From Mesostigma viride (taxonomy: Eukaryota; Streptophyta; Mesostigmatophyceae; Mesostigmatales; Mesostigmataceae), in contig RPFO01000175.1 in the NCBI GenBank assembly GCA_009746045.1, positions 5,987,666 through 6,051,665 of the forward strand: a stretch of DNA of 64,000 nt. Direction: 5' to 3'. How positions within the stretch are numbered: the stretch's first letter is position 1; each line of letters opens with the position of its first letter. The position numbers and the translations under genes are program-made. The notes beneath the pieces are model-generated. The model did not search any database and had not been told where the DNA came from. It was given only the letters and a program-made list of their open reading frames with translations. Shown piece by piece: positions 37,711 through 64,000 of this stretch.

Positions 37711-38573
37711 CGCTGTTACATCCCGAGCCGGACGGTGCGAAAGATCTAATCTAGTATAAGGTGCAGTTTAATAAGCCGGCATAGCCGCGCATCCGCGTAC
37801 CGCGATAGCAAGCAAAGATCGCAGTAAATTGACTAACTGAGCAGCGGTTTATCCTCAGCTAGGCCTTATAGCATGATTAATTAATCTAGCTATATAACTC
37901 TCCAGCGAACATGGCGTGCAAGGGAATGCTGGGAAGGCCTGGCTGAAGGCCCACTGCCCCATCAACAAGAACAAGAACAAGAACAAGAACAAGAAGAAGA
38001 AGTAGAAGCCTACCTCCCCATAGGCCAGCAGGTCATGCTATATTTTATCGCACACCATAGGCAGTTTGCACACTAGTGGCTCCTCTTGACATGCTTGTGT
38101 GCTTTTTTCAGTTTTGCATGTGTGCCCTGTTTGGTAGTGCATGATGAATTGATTGCTGTATGGAATAGCATGTGGTGTCATGTGCATGGTGGTGTGGCTC
38201 ACGTGTATATTGATAGCTGACAGCCCCACTAGTGCTTGTAAATGGCAGTCAAGCATGCAGTGTTTGCATTACTCTAGCCAGTTTAGTTTACATGGCCACC
38301 TTGGTTGCAACTGCAGTCATTTTGAGCTTGGGGGAATAATAAATAGGGTGGGGATATACCCTTGTGTCCCAGCGTGTGCCAGCACCCACTCGTAATTACG
38401 CATGGCTTTGCCAGCATAATAAAGACTTTTATTGCAAACATTCAGTCCAAACTGTCAGGGATATTCATGCATTATGTGTATGCAAGTAATTGAGTCATTG
38501 GACTCACAATAATGGTGGCAACCATGAGAAATGATGCATTATTATGTAAAAATGACAGTTTCGGCCGGTTTAT
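37711..38573. other. Unassigned stretch between transposons
   Basis: Holds an AAGAAC-type microsatellite at ~37970-38002. No gene or element end recognised otherwise. Confidence 0.5.
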
Positions 38574-38783
38574 GGGCTGCTGGGGGTACAGGGTGCAACT
38601 ACTGGCATACCCATCCAACCATTGACCCCAGTGGCTCAAACCATTCACCAACTAACTCTTCACCATCCCTGAAGTGGTAGGTGTCTAGGTCTTATTACAT
38701 AATTCAAAATGTGCATTCTACCAAAAATGAAAACGCGCGTCTTGACCCCCCTGACTTTGACGGCAGTTATATATGGCCTACCC

Positions 38784-39447
38784 AAGGGGGGAACTCAAAA
38801 ACAAGAAAATTGACATCATGCTGGATTCGAGTAGATCTCGCAAAAACAAGCATGTTTGCCACTGGTCGCAACCCCGGGGGGTATCTAGGTAAGAAGTTAC
38901 AGAGCCTCAAAACCCGTTAACTTAAAGGGTAGGTAGGTAGGGTGCCGGGCCTATATGGGTTTTTTGCAACAAAACACCTGGATTTTCTGCTAACTCTCTG
39001 TATGGTCGGAATTTTGAAACGGTTTGACGGACAAACTGATAGCACTTGGCGAGCTGAACCCAAATCTGCAGTCAAAATTTTCGCAGGTACCATAGAGGGG
39101 GGCCGGGGTTGCCCGCAAGATGGTGCTGCCCCAAGGCACGGAAGTATGCTGCCGTCTGCCACCACTACAAGGCTTCGGCTATCCAGCGCCGTGCCGTGCC
39201 AGTATCGCGTCGCGCCGGCCAACGACCCATTTCAGAAAACCGGAATTTTCCCATACACCAATATGCTCAAACGGTAGAGCTCGCTGATGAGACGATCATT
39301 TTTGCTCCCTAGGTCGACCCCTAGAACCCATGGGACCTCGGGGTTTTGCTAGGTATGCGCCTACGTGCTAGGTAGGTAGGGTCCAATGGCCAACTTTTGG
39401 AAATTTTCAGCATGGTGTCTTTTATTTTTGTTTTGAGTACCCCCCTT
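38784..39447. mobile_element. 664-bp TIR element with 9-bp target duplication
   Basis: Ends AAGGGGGGAACTCAAAA and, inverted, AAGGGGGGTACTCAAAA (16/17). GGCCTACCC is duplicated at 38775-38783 and 39448-39456 and occurs once in the uninterrupted copy at 36.6 kb. A 9-bp duplication suggests a Mutator-like non-autonomous element; hAT or KDZ-type (8 bp) is less likely. Confidence 0.85.
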
Positions 39448-39467
39448 GGCCTACCCTGCATATATGT

Positions 39468-40073
39468 TATAAAAATATAATTACTTACAGCAGAGTGAAA
39501 TCACTGAAACCAAAGCAAACGCCCAGCTATAAACCTATATACAGAGCCATGTCAAAGCTCTATACTACGATAAGACCAATGGAAACGCCTAACGGGAGGA
39601 ACCTAATTGCCCTGCTGCACCGCAAAATCAGCCCGCGTACGGCGGAGCTTGATATGTCAGCCATGGCCCGAGTCAGCGCCACCGACAAGCGCTGACGCCA
39701 ATATGACGTCCAGGTCCGCGCCAACCATGGGGCCCGCTGGCCCTGAGTCCAGGTCCAGCCGGTCCTCCCGGAGCCGGCAACACTCCTTGAAGAAGGCGGA
39801 GGTCAGGGGCCCCATGGCCCCAAACGGCCTCCAGGACAAAGGGCACCACACGATGGTGCCCGACGTCGCCGTAGGCCAGGAGCTTGGCCCGCTCCGCCCG
39901 GTCCGCCGTGTAACCTGCCGTGAGGGAGGCCCCAGCCACGTGGCTAAGAGCCAAGGGCCGCGCCACCGAAACGTCAATAAGCAGATGCCGGCCACCCCCC
40001 TCAAAGTCCAGCACCACGATGTCAGGCCGGTGGTTGGGGGAATAGAAGGCAGCGCCATCCGCATCCTCGGACC
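39468..40073 (-). mobile_element. 5'-truncated retrotransposon fragment with nuclease-like C-terminus
   Basis: Flanked by GCATATATGT at 39458-39467 and 40074-40083. The minus-strand frame to 39673 reads RPDIVVLD...HLLIDVSV...AERAKLLAYG, a PD-(D/E)xK-like pattern seen at the C-terminus of restriction-like-endonuclease non-LTR elements. The 3' end is A/T-rich without a long poly-A. Confidence 0.7.
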
Positions 40074-40235
40074 GCATATATGTAAGGTTGTGATATACCA
40101 ACCCGAAGGGCAACTCATGGACATGCTTGCCCCCCAAGGACAGCCAATGGATATGGGTAGGTTGGATGGCATCTGGTTTGCAAATTTGTGAAGATCCAGC
40201 CGATTTATCGGCAGGATCTCAGACCATTTAGGGGT

Positions 40236-40872
40236 TAAGGCTTGCTCTATGAAGAGCTAAGTGCATGCGCACGATGCAAAAATAAAATGCCTCTTGAATG
40301 CTCCCGGGCGCCGGGTTGGGATACGGCTTCATGGCGATGGTGTGGATTGCAAAAGTGGCATCAAATACTACATTAACCCGCTAATCTCCCCCGGGCTAGT
40401 TCGCACTAATAGGAGATTCCCGACATCATTGGTCCGGCTCCTCCACCATGCATGGCCTAGCTTGAAAATGCTATCGCTCGGCCACACCGGCCCGTGTGCA
40501 CATCCCCCTTACATAACCCGGTTTTGCCGCATTTATCCATGTAAGCTGCCCGTCGGCGTCACACATCGCGCGCCAGGAGAAGCAACGCATGCCTCTTCTT
40601 GTAGCAGAAAAACGTGTCCGCCTGAAGGTGGGGTACCCCACCTTCAGGGTTGCTGCACGTGGTAGGTGGTGCTTGCATGGCTACGTTTCAGGACCCCACT
40701 CTTATGGGTATAGAGCTTGCTTGGGCGCGTAGGGCCTCTTCGTGGGTCGAATGAATGTGCCATCCCACGCGGCTTTTGCTGATTTGCTTACGACATGAGA
40801 TTCGGTAACTGCCAACACCCACTTTACACATAGTCCAGATGCTCTGGTCACACACAGAGTGACCTCGCCAAC
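40236..40872. other. Unassigned stretch between transposons
   Basis: No coding motif, TIR or array recognised. Confidence 0.4.
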
Positions 40873-41946
40873 TGGCACTGAACGCTGCATCGACTATGTT
40901 GCAATGTGCAAGCGTAATCAAGGATCTGTACTAGCTGCTCGCTCGCACGTGGTCCCCCTGGTGCGCTCCGATCATGGCATCGTCACCGCCCGCATCCGCC
41001 TGCGATTCCCCTCGCACTTTCGTAAGCACGTGGCACCACGTACGTCCTGATTTGCGCACACTGCAGTTGCTTGAGAAATCTGACGACGCTCTGGAGGACT
41101 TCCCTGAGAAACGCGCCCACAAGCGCACGGCAGAGGAGTTCGTCGACGCGCTGGACATCCCTGCCAGCCAGTGACGCCCAGCTGCCCGGCGCTGCCAGCC
41201 CGGCATATCGGCCCTTCGGCACCTCGCTGACAAGCAGTGCCCGCGGAAGGGGCCCTGCTGCCCCCCCCGCCGCCCGCCCCGCTTCACCAGCCTGCACCGG
41301 CTCCACGCCGTCATCCAGGCCCGGCAAAGCCCTGTGCGACAACTGCGACCCCGCCCGCTACGCCCGCCTCAAAGCCGAATACCACTCGGCCATCCGGCAG
41401 GCAACCTAGGAGCAGGAGGACCTCCATGTCCGCGAGTACTTCGCCCACCTCAAGGACCAGCACGGCAAGCCGTACGCGCCTGGACCCGCCTGCGTCACGC
41501 CCAACGGCCAGCCGGCGCTGCGGATGCTCTCTGGCTCACCGCAGCAGCAGCACTCTGCAGCAGCTTGACCAGTGGTATTCCTCCTATAGTCCCGGCTGCT
41601 CGGCGCCCCCCGGCCGCCTCCGCCGCTTGGCTCTCTGGCGCCTGCGGGCGTCCCTGCGCCGCCCACGCCGCCCGCCGCTGAGCAGGATTACACGCGGACC
41701 CGGTCCTAGCTGACGGAACCCCTGGCCGGACCCAACGAGCTATACCGCTGTTCACCGAGCTCGAGCTGAGCACCGCCGTGCCAAGCAACTTCGCTTCTAC
41801 GCTGCCGTTGGACCTATAGCTGACCAGCTCCCCGCCCCTATATGATTATAAAGGTGACGGCGCTCACGGGGTTCCTGCTTCAAGTCTATTCTATATAATG
41901 ACGTCTGCAAGCGGATCCTGCTTGCCGACGCCCCGCCGATTCCTGA
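40873..41946 (+). mobile_element. Non-LTR retrotransposon copy 2, 5' part
   Basis: Begins at the same base as copy 1 (TGGCACTGAACGC) and runs parallel to it through the linker. Many small insertions and frameshifts relative to copy 1. Interrupted at 41947. Confidence 0.8.
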
Positions 41947-43931
41947 TAGCGCCAGTGTCCGAGTGTTCCCAAGAAAAGTCCTTATTTTAGGACCAGTTTG
42001 AATTAAAAAATATATGTGCAAACATCAAATTTCAACCCTGGCATTTTTACCCATGACAGATAACACACTTTTTGAATTTTGGGCAAAAACCTGGGTTCAA
42101 ATAATTACATTTAGTGCCTGAATGGACCCTGGCCCATGGCAGGCCTCAAACTGCGAATTTGGTCAAAGTGAGAATTTAGGACCAATTAGTGTCAACGCAT
42201 GACCATGCTATCCACACGGTCCCTTGAGCATCTTACAAGCGCTACGGGCCGACCCTACCAGGCCTTAATTGGGATGGCGGGGCAGCGTATAACAAGGCCA
42301 TACCCTGCTGTGGCTGCCTCTATATATACGCGTGCTTAACGGTGTCACAGATGGTGCAGGTAATGCAATATTATACGGTTGCATGGTTGCTGAGGTTGCC
42401 CGGCTTGATCGAACATGGCCCACCCCTTGCGGTAAACTTTCTCTAAGCATATGCCAAACCTTCTTTGACATCACGGACATGCTGGCCACCACCCAGCGAG
42501 TACGAAAAAACATTGCATTTGCATTGCAACTAACACATGAATGCAGCCAAATCAAGTTACAAAACAACGTTGTGCTAACATGCAACGCTTTGTGAGCGAA
42601 TTCAGGGTGCATGTCACACGTAAACCATACTGTATATACTGTCTGAGAACACCCTGCATGAACGACTGCAGGCCATAGGACCATGGTTTATAACTAACAC
42701 GTGAGTAAAACTGCTCTTACGCATGTGTGTTTTAGCTGCAGCGGACGACGAAGATAGAGACGTAAAAAATTGTATGACGTAAACCAACTATGTGTGACAG
42801 TTATGTGCACAGAGAGCGTCCCCTCTTTTTAGGCATATAGCCATTACAGTAGAGGACAGCTCGGATGAGGATTACATCCCCATCTAGTGCTTAACGGTTG
42901 GGGGATGATGCAGACGATATTTGTTTAAACTTTTGTGTAATTATTTTTCTAATGAGATTAGCATAGTACTCCGTGGCATGCCTTTGCGCATGACACGCAA
43001 GTACTTACTTACTTAGGCATATAGCTGGCTGACTCAAAACACCACGACAGCGTTGCCAGTTACACTCATGATCTAGGACACCCCGGCACATACCTGCTAC
43101 TTACGTCGCCTCATTCCAGATGGTTGCAAAAAAGTCGCTGAAATCCGCAGCGAGGTCAGCTTTCCGAGAGCTGAGCGCACCAAAGCTGGCCAACCGGTTC
43201 GAAAATGATATAAACCACGCTTGTGTGCGTTCTAGGTCCAAGAAATACCGAAAGTGAAGACCTATGAGGTGCGCTCGCTGCCCAGCCTGAACGTCCCTAA
43301 AACATGGTCGACAATGGAAATCGGGCAAGAATATCACGGCCCAGGCGCTCCCATGTCAAATACTCCGTTTCTAAACTCCAGACTATAATCAAAATCGTCC
43401 ACAAAAATTTCCTGGCTTGATTCGCACCACCATAATTTGCTAATACACTAGTGTTTGTGCCAAAATCGACCCTCCGCGAGCAGGCGATCTGCGACCCATT
43501 TGTGTTGTGCCGCTGTGCTACAGCGCTACACATAAAAACTTGCGCAGAAAATTTTCACAGCCTTTAAGCATAACTAACAACCTTTCGTTTTTTGCTACTG
43601 GGCGCCCGAAATGATAAACGCACGTGAAAACGCCGGCCACGATTGTCAGGTCGCCATATCCACCTCAGATCATTCCCGCACCCACTTTTTCGCTCCCAAA
43701 TCGGTTATATTTTTGGTCGAGGTACCTACTTTCCCGCCATTATACCCGGTACCCGGGTACGGAATCCGGGTACCATGTGCCGGTACCACGGGTCGGGTAC
43801 ATCATGCCGGGTCCGGTCCACATGGGGTACGGTCCATATAGTGACCCCCCCCCCCGGTACCTCGGTTATAGTAAATTGGTCCTAAATTTAGGACAAAGTC
43901 CTAAATTAAGGACCGAGTGAGCGCTAACAGA
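41947..43931. mobile_element. ~2-kb insertion inside retrotransposon copy 2
   Basis: Copy 1 shows the uninterrupted target (GATTCCTGAGTGGCAG). The insert starts TAGCGCCAGTGTCCGAG and ends ...CTCGGTCC...TTAGCGC when inverted, so imperfect TIRs. CTGA borders both sides, though the exact right boundary is unclear. It contains a short retroelement (42841), palindromic GGTACC-rich sequence near 43.74 kb and no recognised gene. Confidence 0.6.
42841..43014 (+). mobile_element. Short retroelement with U6-like 3' part, copy B
   Basis: 174 bp, same 5' and 3' ends as copy A but only ~3 ACTT units. Perfect 10-bp target duplication AGGCATATAG (42831-42840, 43015-43024). Confidence 0.85.
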
Positions 43932-45455
43932 CTGAGTGGCAGCACAGCTACCGTATTACTGTATGCTGTACAAAAACAAAGCCCCCTGACGACCCCGCCA
44001 ACTACCGCGGAGTCTGCATCCAGAGCGCCGCACTCAAGTTGTTCATGCGCATGATCCTTAACCGCCTTCGTTCTGCTCTCGACCGTCACCTAAAGGGGAG
44101 AGTCAAATGGGCTTTTGTCCTGCCGAGCGCAACACCGTCATGGCCATCTTCGTCGCGCGCTGCCTCTTCGAGGAAATCGCTCTCCTGCAACCTGGTCAGA
44201 TCGAGTTTCCCGCCATCCTGATCTTCGTCGACTTCATCAAGGCTTTTGATTCTTTCCTCTGCATGGGACGCTCTATGGGCTGTCCTTGCTCGCGCTCGCG
44301 CTCGCGTCCCCACTCCCCTGATTACCGTCATCCGCACGCTACGTACGAGGATTCGACCACTTCGGGGCGCACTCAACACGTATGGCTGTACCCCGCCATG
44401 TCCACTGCAGACAGGCGTCCTGTCACCGTACCTGTTCATTATTGTAGTGGATTATGTTATGCGCCAGGCACGTGCCCGCTTTGCTAGTGCATTGAAGGCC
44501 GGGCCCCTGGCCTAGTGATAATGAAAGAGGGGCCGACTAACAAGCAGAATTTACTAGCTGACCTCATTTATGCCGACGACAGCACGCTCATCGAGAGGCC
44601 GGAGTCTGCCCAACTTTGGCTGGACTGCCTGGCGCTCGAGGCTCGGGCAGTTGGTCTAGAAATCAGCCCACACTCCGCCTCTTAGACGACACCGAGGTCA
44701 ACTACCCTACTTCAGGCCGCTTCAAGCTGCACGGCAGTTGGCTTCCCGACTGCGAGAACGACCTGACGACACGGATCGGCATGGCGTGGGCGCAACTCCA
44801 TTACCACCGCCGCTGGTGGATCAACCCCGCCCTACCCCGGATCGTCAAGCGTGACCTCTTCAAGGTCGTCATTCTGACGATCCTGACCTACTACGGCGCC
44901 GAGACCTGGACTACTGACGCAGGAGCTGGAGCAACACCGGCGAGCTCGACGGCAACGTCACCGAGATGCTGCACAAGGCCCTAACATCCCCTTTGGTTTG
45001 CACATTAGTAGTAACTGAGGATTTGTATGCTGACTTGCCCTATGTTTCCCACATTCTTAGGCACAGCCGCCTGGGCCTAGCCGGGTACCTGGCCCGCACA
45101 GATCAGGTAGACACATCAGATAGACTAGCTGGCACCAAGCCCGACCAGCCTGGGCGTTATTATGTCCTCACCTGGCGTGCCCCAGGCCACGCGCGGCAGG
45201 GCCGCCACCCGTGGACTTTTCGTGCATTATAGACTCGGCATGGACATGTGCTACCCTAGACGAGACGGGCTCACACCCGGACAGCCTCCTGGTTTGTCTG
45301 TAATATGGAGGCAGATGGTACGCAAGGATAGATGGCAAGTAGTGATGAAGGAGACCACCCCCAAGTCTGTGGGGGCTCCGTGTGTGACCGCGTATGGCAT
45401 TCATAGCGATTCGGGCCGTGGTGCCCACAACCCTGCAACTAGGAGGACCTAGATA
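43932..45455 (+). mobile_element. Non-LTR retrotransposon copy 2, RT and C-terminus
   Basis: NYRGVCI, FVDFIKAFDS (A), YADDSTLIE (C), LEARAVGLEIS, then a thumb/connection region HYHRRWWINPALPRIVKRDL and LTYYGAETWTT. The C-terminal part reads SHILRHSRLGLAGYLARTD. Multiple frameshifts make it inactive. Confidence 0.8.
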
Positions 45456-45529
45456 GCTTACATCATCCATTCCATCCCATGTTCCCCTCCCACTGAGGAC
45501 TTATGCTCACGCGACGCAGTCACGTGTCT

Positions 45530-45560
45530 GTTAATTAATTAAAATTAATTAATTAATTAA
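45530..45560. repeat. TTAA microsatellite
   Basis: Short (TTAA)n between the RT C-terminus and the U6-like tail. Confidence 0.8.
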
Positions 45561-45583
45561 CCGTTGTCATAATTGCAGTGCCT

Positions 45584-45640
45584 GTGAGATTAGCATAGTA
45601 CTCTGTGGCGCATGCCCATGCGCATGACACGCAAGTCTAC
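45584..45640 (+). mobile_element. U6-like 3' tail segment, third copy
   Basis: GAGATTAGCATAGTAC...TGCGCATGACACGCA, colinear with copies A and B, here without a long ACTT tail. It lies downstream of retrotransposon copy 2 and may be that element's own 3' end. Confidence 0.6.
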
Positions 45641-45653
45641 TAAATACTTAATT

Positions 45654-45765
45654 GCAATGCCGACGACATCACACTCATTGAGCAGCCAGCTGGCTCTGCC
45701 CAGCTTCGGCCCTGGACTACCTGACGCTCGAGGCCCGTGCTGTCGGTCCAGATTAATCCTTGCAG
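45654..45765 (+). mobile_element. Non-LTR retrotransposon copy 3, short fragment
   Basis: Matches the motif C region (ADDITLIEQP, then a shifted LALEARAV-like stretch). Confidence 0.65.
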
Positions 45766-46158
45766 TGTACTTCAACTTTGGCTTTGGGAATATAATAAAG
45801 CATTTTGGCTGATCTGACAGGCCTAAAATTAGGCAAGGCACATGCAATGAGTGTCCGGTTGCATGCAGGACCACTCAACAATGTTATCACTGTCAATTTA
45901 ATAAGTGTGGGCATGAATTAAGTAATTCATAAGCACGCAGCCACTGGACATGGCAGGATGTTACTGAATTATTGGAACGCGACACAGTCGCTGCAGAAGA
46001 CTGATGTTGATTACTGACTGAGGTCTGGGTACTGACGTCCTAATATCGCTCACAGGATGCGTGGCGTATAGCACTTGAGAATTGGTTGAGCCATCAACTC
46101 TTTTTGCAGCATCCTCCTTCCACAGAGATGCTGAGATACGCAGGCAACGTGGTGACCA
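45766..46158. other. 3' flank of the helicase gene
   Basis: Presumed 3' UTR and spacer to the transposon cluster. No clear poly(A) signal picked out. Confidence 0.4.
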
Positions 46159-62877
<16,719 letters not shown>

Positions 62878-62946
62878 CTGTCGGGTTGGGTTCCAAGCAA
62901 CCAAGCAATCGCATCCTACTAGTTATAACAAGGGACAGGCGAGGAC

Positions 62947-62967
62947 ATGCTTGATCCGGGCGGCCTC
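62947..62967 (-). pseudogene. Partial duplicate of helicase exon a (decoy acceptor)
   Basis: CCGGCAG|GAGGCCGCCCGGATCAAG copies the start of exon a 90 bp upstream of it. Beyond this the match ends and the frame soon meets TAA. Confidence 0.7.
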
Positions 62968-63356
62968 CTGCCGGGCTGGTTTGAGTAAAACTGACACGAA
63001 ATCGTTACAGGTGACAGCAGGCACTGCAGGTGACACAAGCACGCAGGTGACAGCACAGGGGACAGCAAACACTGCAAATAGAGAGGTATGGCAAGTCTCC
63101 CAGCGAAGAAAGCCTTGCTGCATGCTGGCAAACCCTGCGTAGCACAACTGCACGTGCAGCTGTATGACAGGTGTCCTAGGCGCCACAGCGCCGGCCCCTT
63201 GAAACTGGCTCATCCTAAAAACCACCCGCCTTGTGAAATGAACAGAAATGAACCTGCCTCCCTTTGCCATACTTGATGGGCTCAGGGCCCCAGGGCCCCC
63301 TACCGTGACAAGACAGCCATATTCCTATTCAAACGGCGTGTTGTAATTGAGGATGC
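62968..63356. other. Upstream helicase intron
   Basis: Short direct repeats of CAGGTGACAGCA type near 63.01-63.06 kb. No exon recognised. Confidence 0.5.
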
Positions 63357-64000
63357 CGGCCTGTGAGGGGTGCCGGCCTGTGAGGATGCCGGCCTGTGAG
63401 GATGCCGACCTGTGAGGATGCTGGCATGTGAGGATGCCGGCCTGTGAGAATGCTAGCCTGTGAGGATGCCGGCCTGTGAGGACGTCGGCCTGTGATGATG
63501 ATGGCCTGTGAGGATGCTGGCCTGTGAGGATGCCGGCCTGTGAGCATGCCGGCCTGTGAGGATGCCGGCCTGTGATGATGGCCTGTGAGGATGCCGGCCT
63601 GTGAGGATGCCGGCCTGTGAGGATGCCGGCCTGTGAGGATGCCGGCCTGTGAGGATGCCGGCCTGTGAGGATGCCGGCCTGTGAGGATGCTGGCCTGTGA
63701 GGATGCCGGCCTGTGAGGATGCCGGCCTGTGAGGATGCCGGCCTGTGAGGATGCTGGCCTGTGAGGATGCCGGCCTGTGAGGATGCTGGCCTGTGAGGAT
63801 GCTGGCCTGTGAGGATGCTGGCCTGTGAGGACGTCGGCCTGTGAGGACGTCGGCCTGTGAGGATGCGGGCCTGTGAGGATGCCGGCCTGTGAGGATGCCG
63901 GCCTGTGAGGATGCCGGCCTGTGAGGACGTCGGCCTGTGATGATGATGGCCTGTGAGGATGCTGGCCTGTGAGGATGCCGGCCTGTGAGCATGCCGGCCT
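63357..64000. repeat. 16-bp minisatellite, ~40 copies, open at the window end
   Basis: Units like GATGCCGGCCTGTGAG, with GACGTC and GATGATG variants in a recurring order. Three units equal 48 bp, so frames look coding but are not. Confidence 0.95.

Larger units (their letters stand above)
38574..40235. mobile_element. Second, partial copy of the 35071 TIR element, with two insertions
   Basis: Matches 36.40-36.77 kb and ends in CCATTTAGGGG. The left TIR is missing. It is split by a 664-bp TIR element and a 606-bp retrotransposon fragment only 20 bp apart. Confidence 0.7.

Noticed and set aside
39607-40191. 194-codon plus-strand frame
   Set aside because: Antisense of the nuclease-like minus-strand fragment, which has the recognisable motifs.
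63357-64000. Long repeat frame (GRHPHRPASSQ type)
   Set aside because: 16-bp minisatellite; no gene-like start or context.

Overview
The window reads as nuclear DNA of a eukaryote with intron-rich, repeat-laden genes. Coding sequence is cut into short exons (47-603 nt) joined by GT-AG introns (one GC-AG) full of mini- and microsatellites, and 31-46 kb is a cluster of nested transposons. A short run of TTTAGGG repeats at 60.07-60.11 kb is the telomere motif of plants and most green algae. With the TGTAA motif after one stop codon, this points weakly to the green lineage (an alga is my guess, not proven). All gene models below were built by eye from splice sites, phase and family motifs, with no transcripts.

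Layout. (1) 1-25.8 kb, minus strand: a probable single large gene, leaving the window at its 3' end. It starts with a TRAF-type zinc-finger exon (25.5-25.8 kb), has candidate zinc-binding, acidic and basic (nuclear-localisation-like) exons, and then at least 16 intact single-repeat ankyrin exons. Nearly all are phase 0 at both ends, and most are exactly 99 nt. Two rounds of multi-kilobase direct duplication explain much of the array. Introns hold 69-bp, 45-bp and 21-bp minisatellites, three long GGGC arrays and a 450-bp trinucleotide tract. (2) 25.8-26.9 kb: divergent intergenic region. (3) 26.9-31.0 kb, plus strand: a three-exon gene for two fascin-like beta-trefoil modules followed by a hydrophobic Ala/Gly-rich domain resembling the IFI6/IFI27 (ISG12) family. 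I know of no described protein with this combination. (4) 31.4-45.8 kb: transposon cluster. It holds short elements with a U6 snRNA-like 3' part and an (ACTT)n tail, two broken non-LTR retrotransposon copies plus a third fragment, a tandem unclassified element, a 1.7-kb TIR element with TA target duplication and a matching empty site, a 664-bp TIR element with 9-bp duplication, and a retrotransposon fragment with 10-bp duplication. (5) 46.2-62.9 kb, minus strand: 19 exons of a DEAH-box RNA helicase closely matching DHX35. Every junction is phase-compatible, giving 561 codons plus stop; the N-terminal exons (motif I) lie beyond the right edge. (6) 63.36-64 kb: a 16-bp minisatellite running off the window.

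Together: the helicase is a spliceosome-type housekeeping gene and the other two genes look lineage-specific. The strongest unusual signals are the fascin/ISG12-like fusion, minisatellites that have amplified real splice sites of the helicase gene, the U6-like retroelement tails, and a telomeric-repeat insertion bounded by 21-bp direct repeats.
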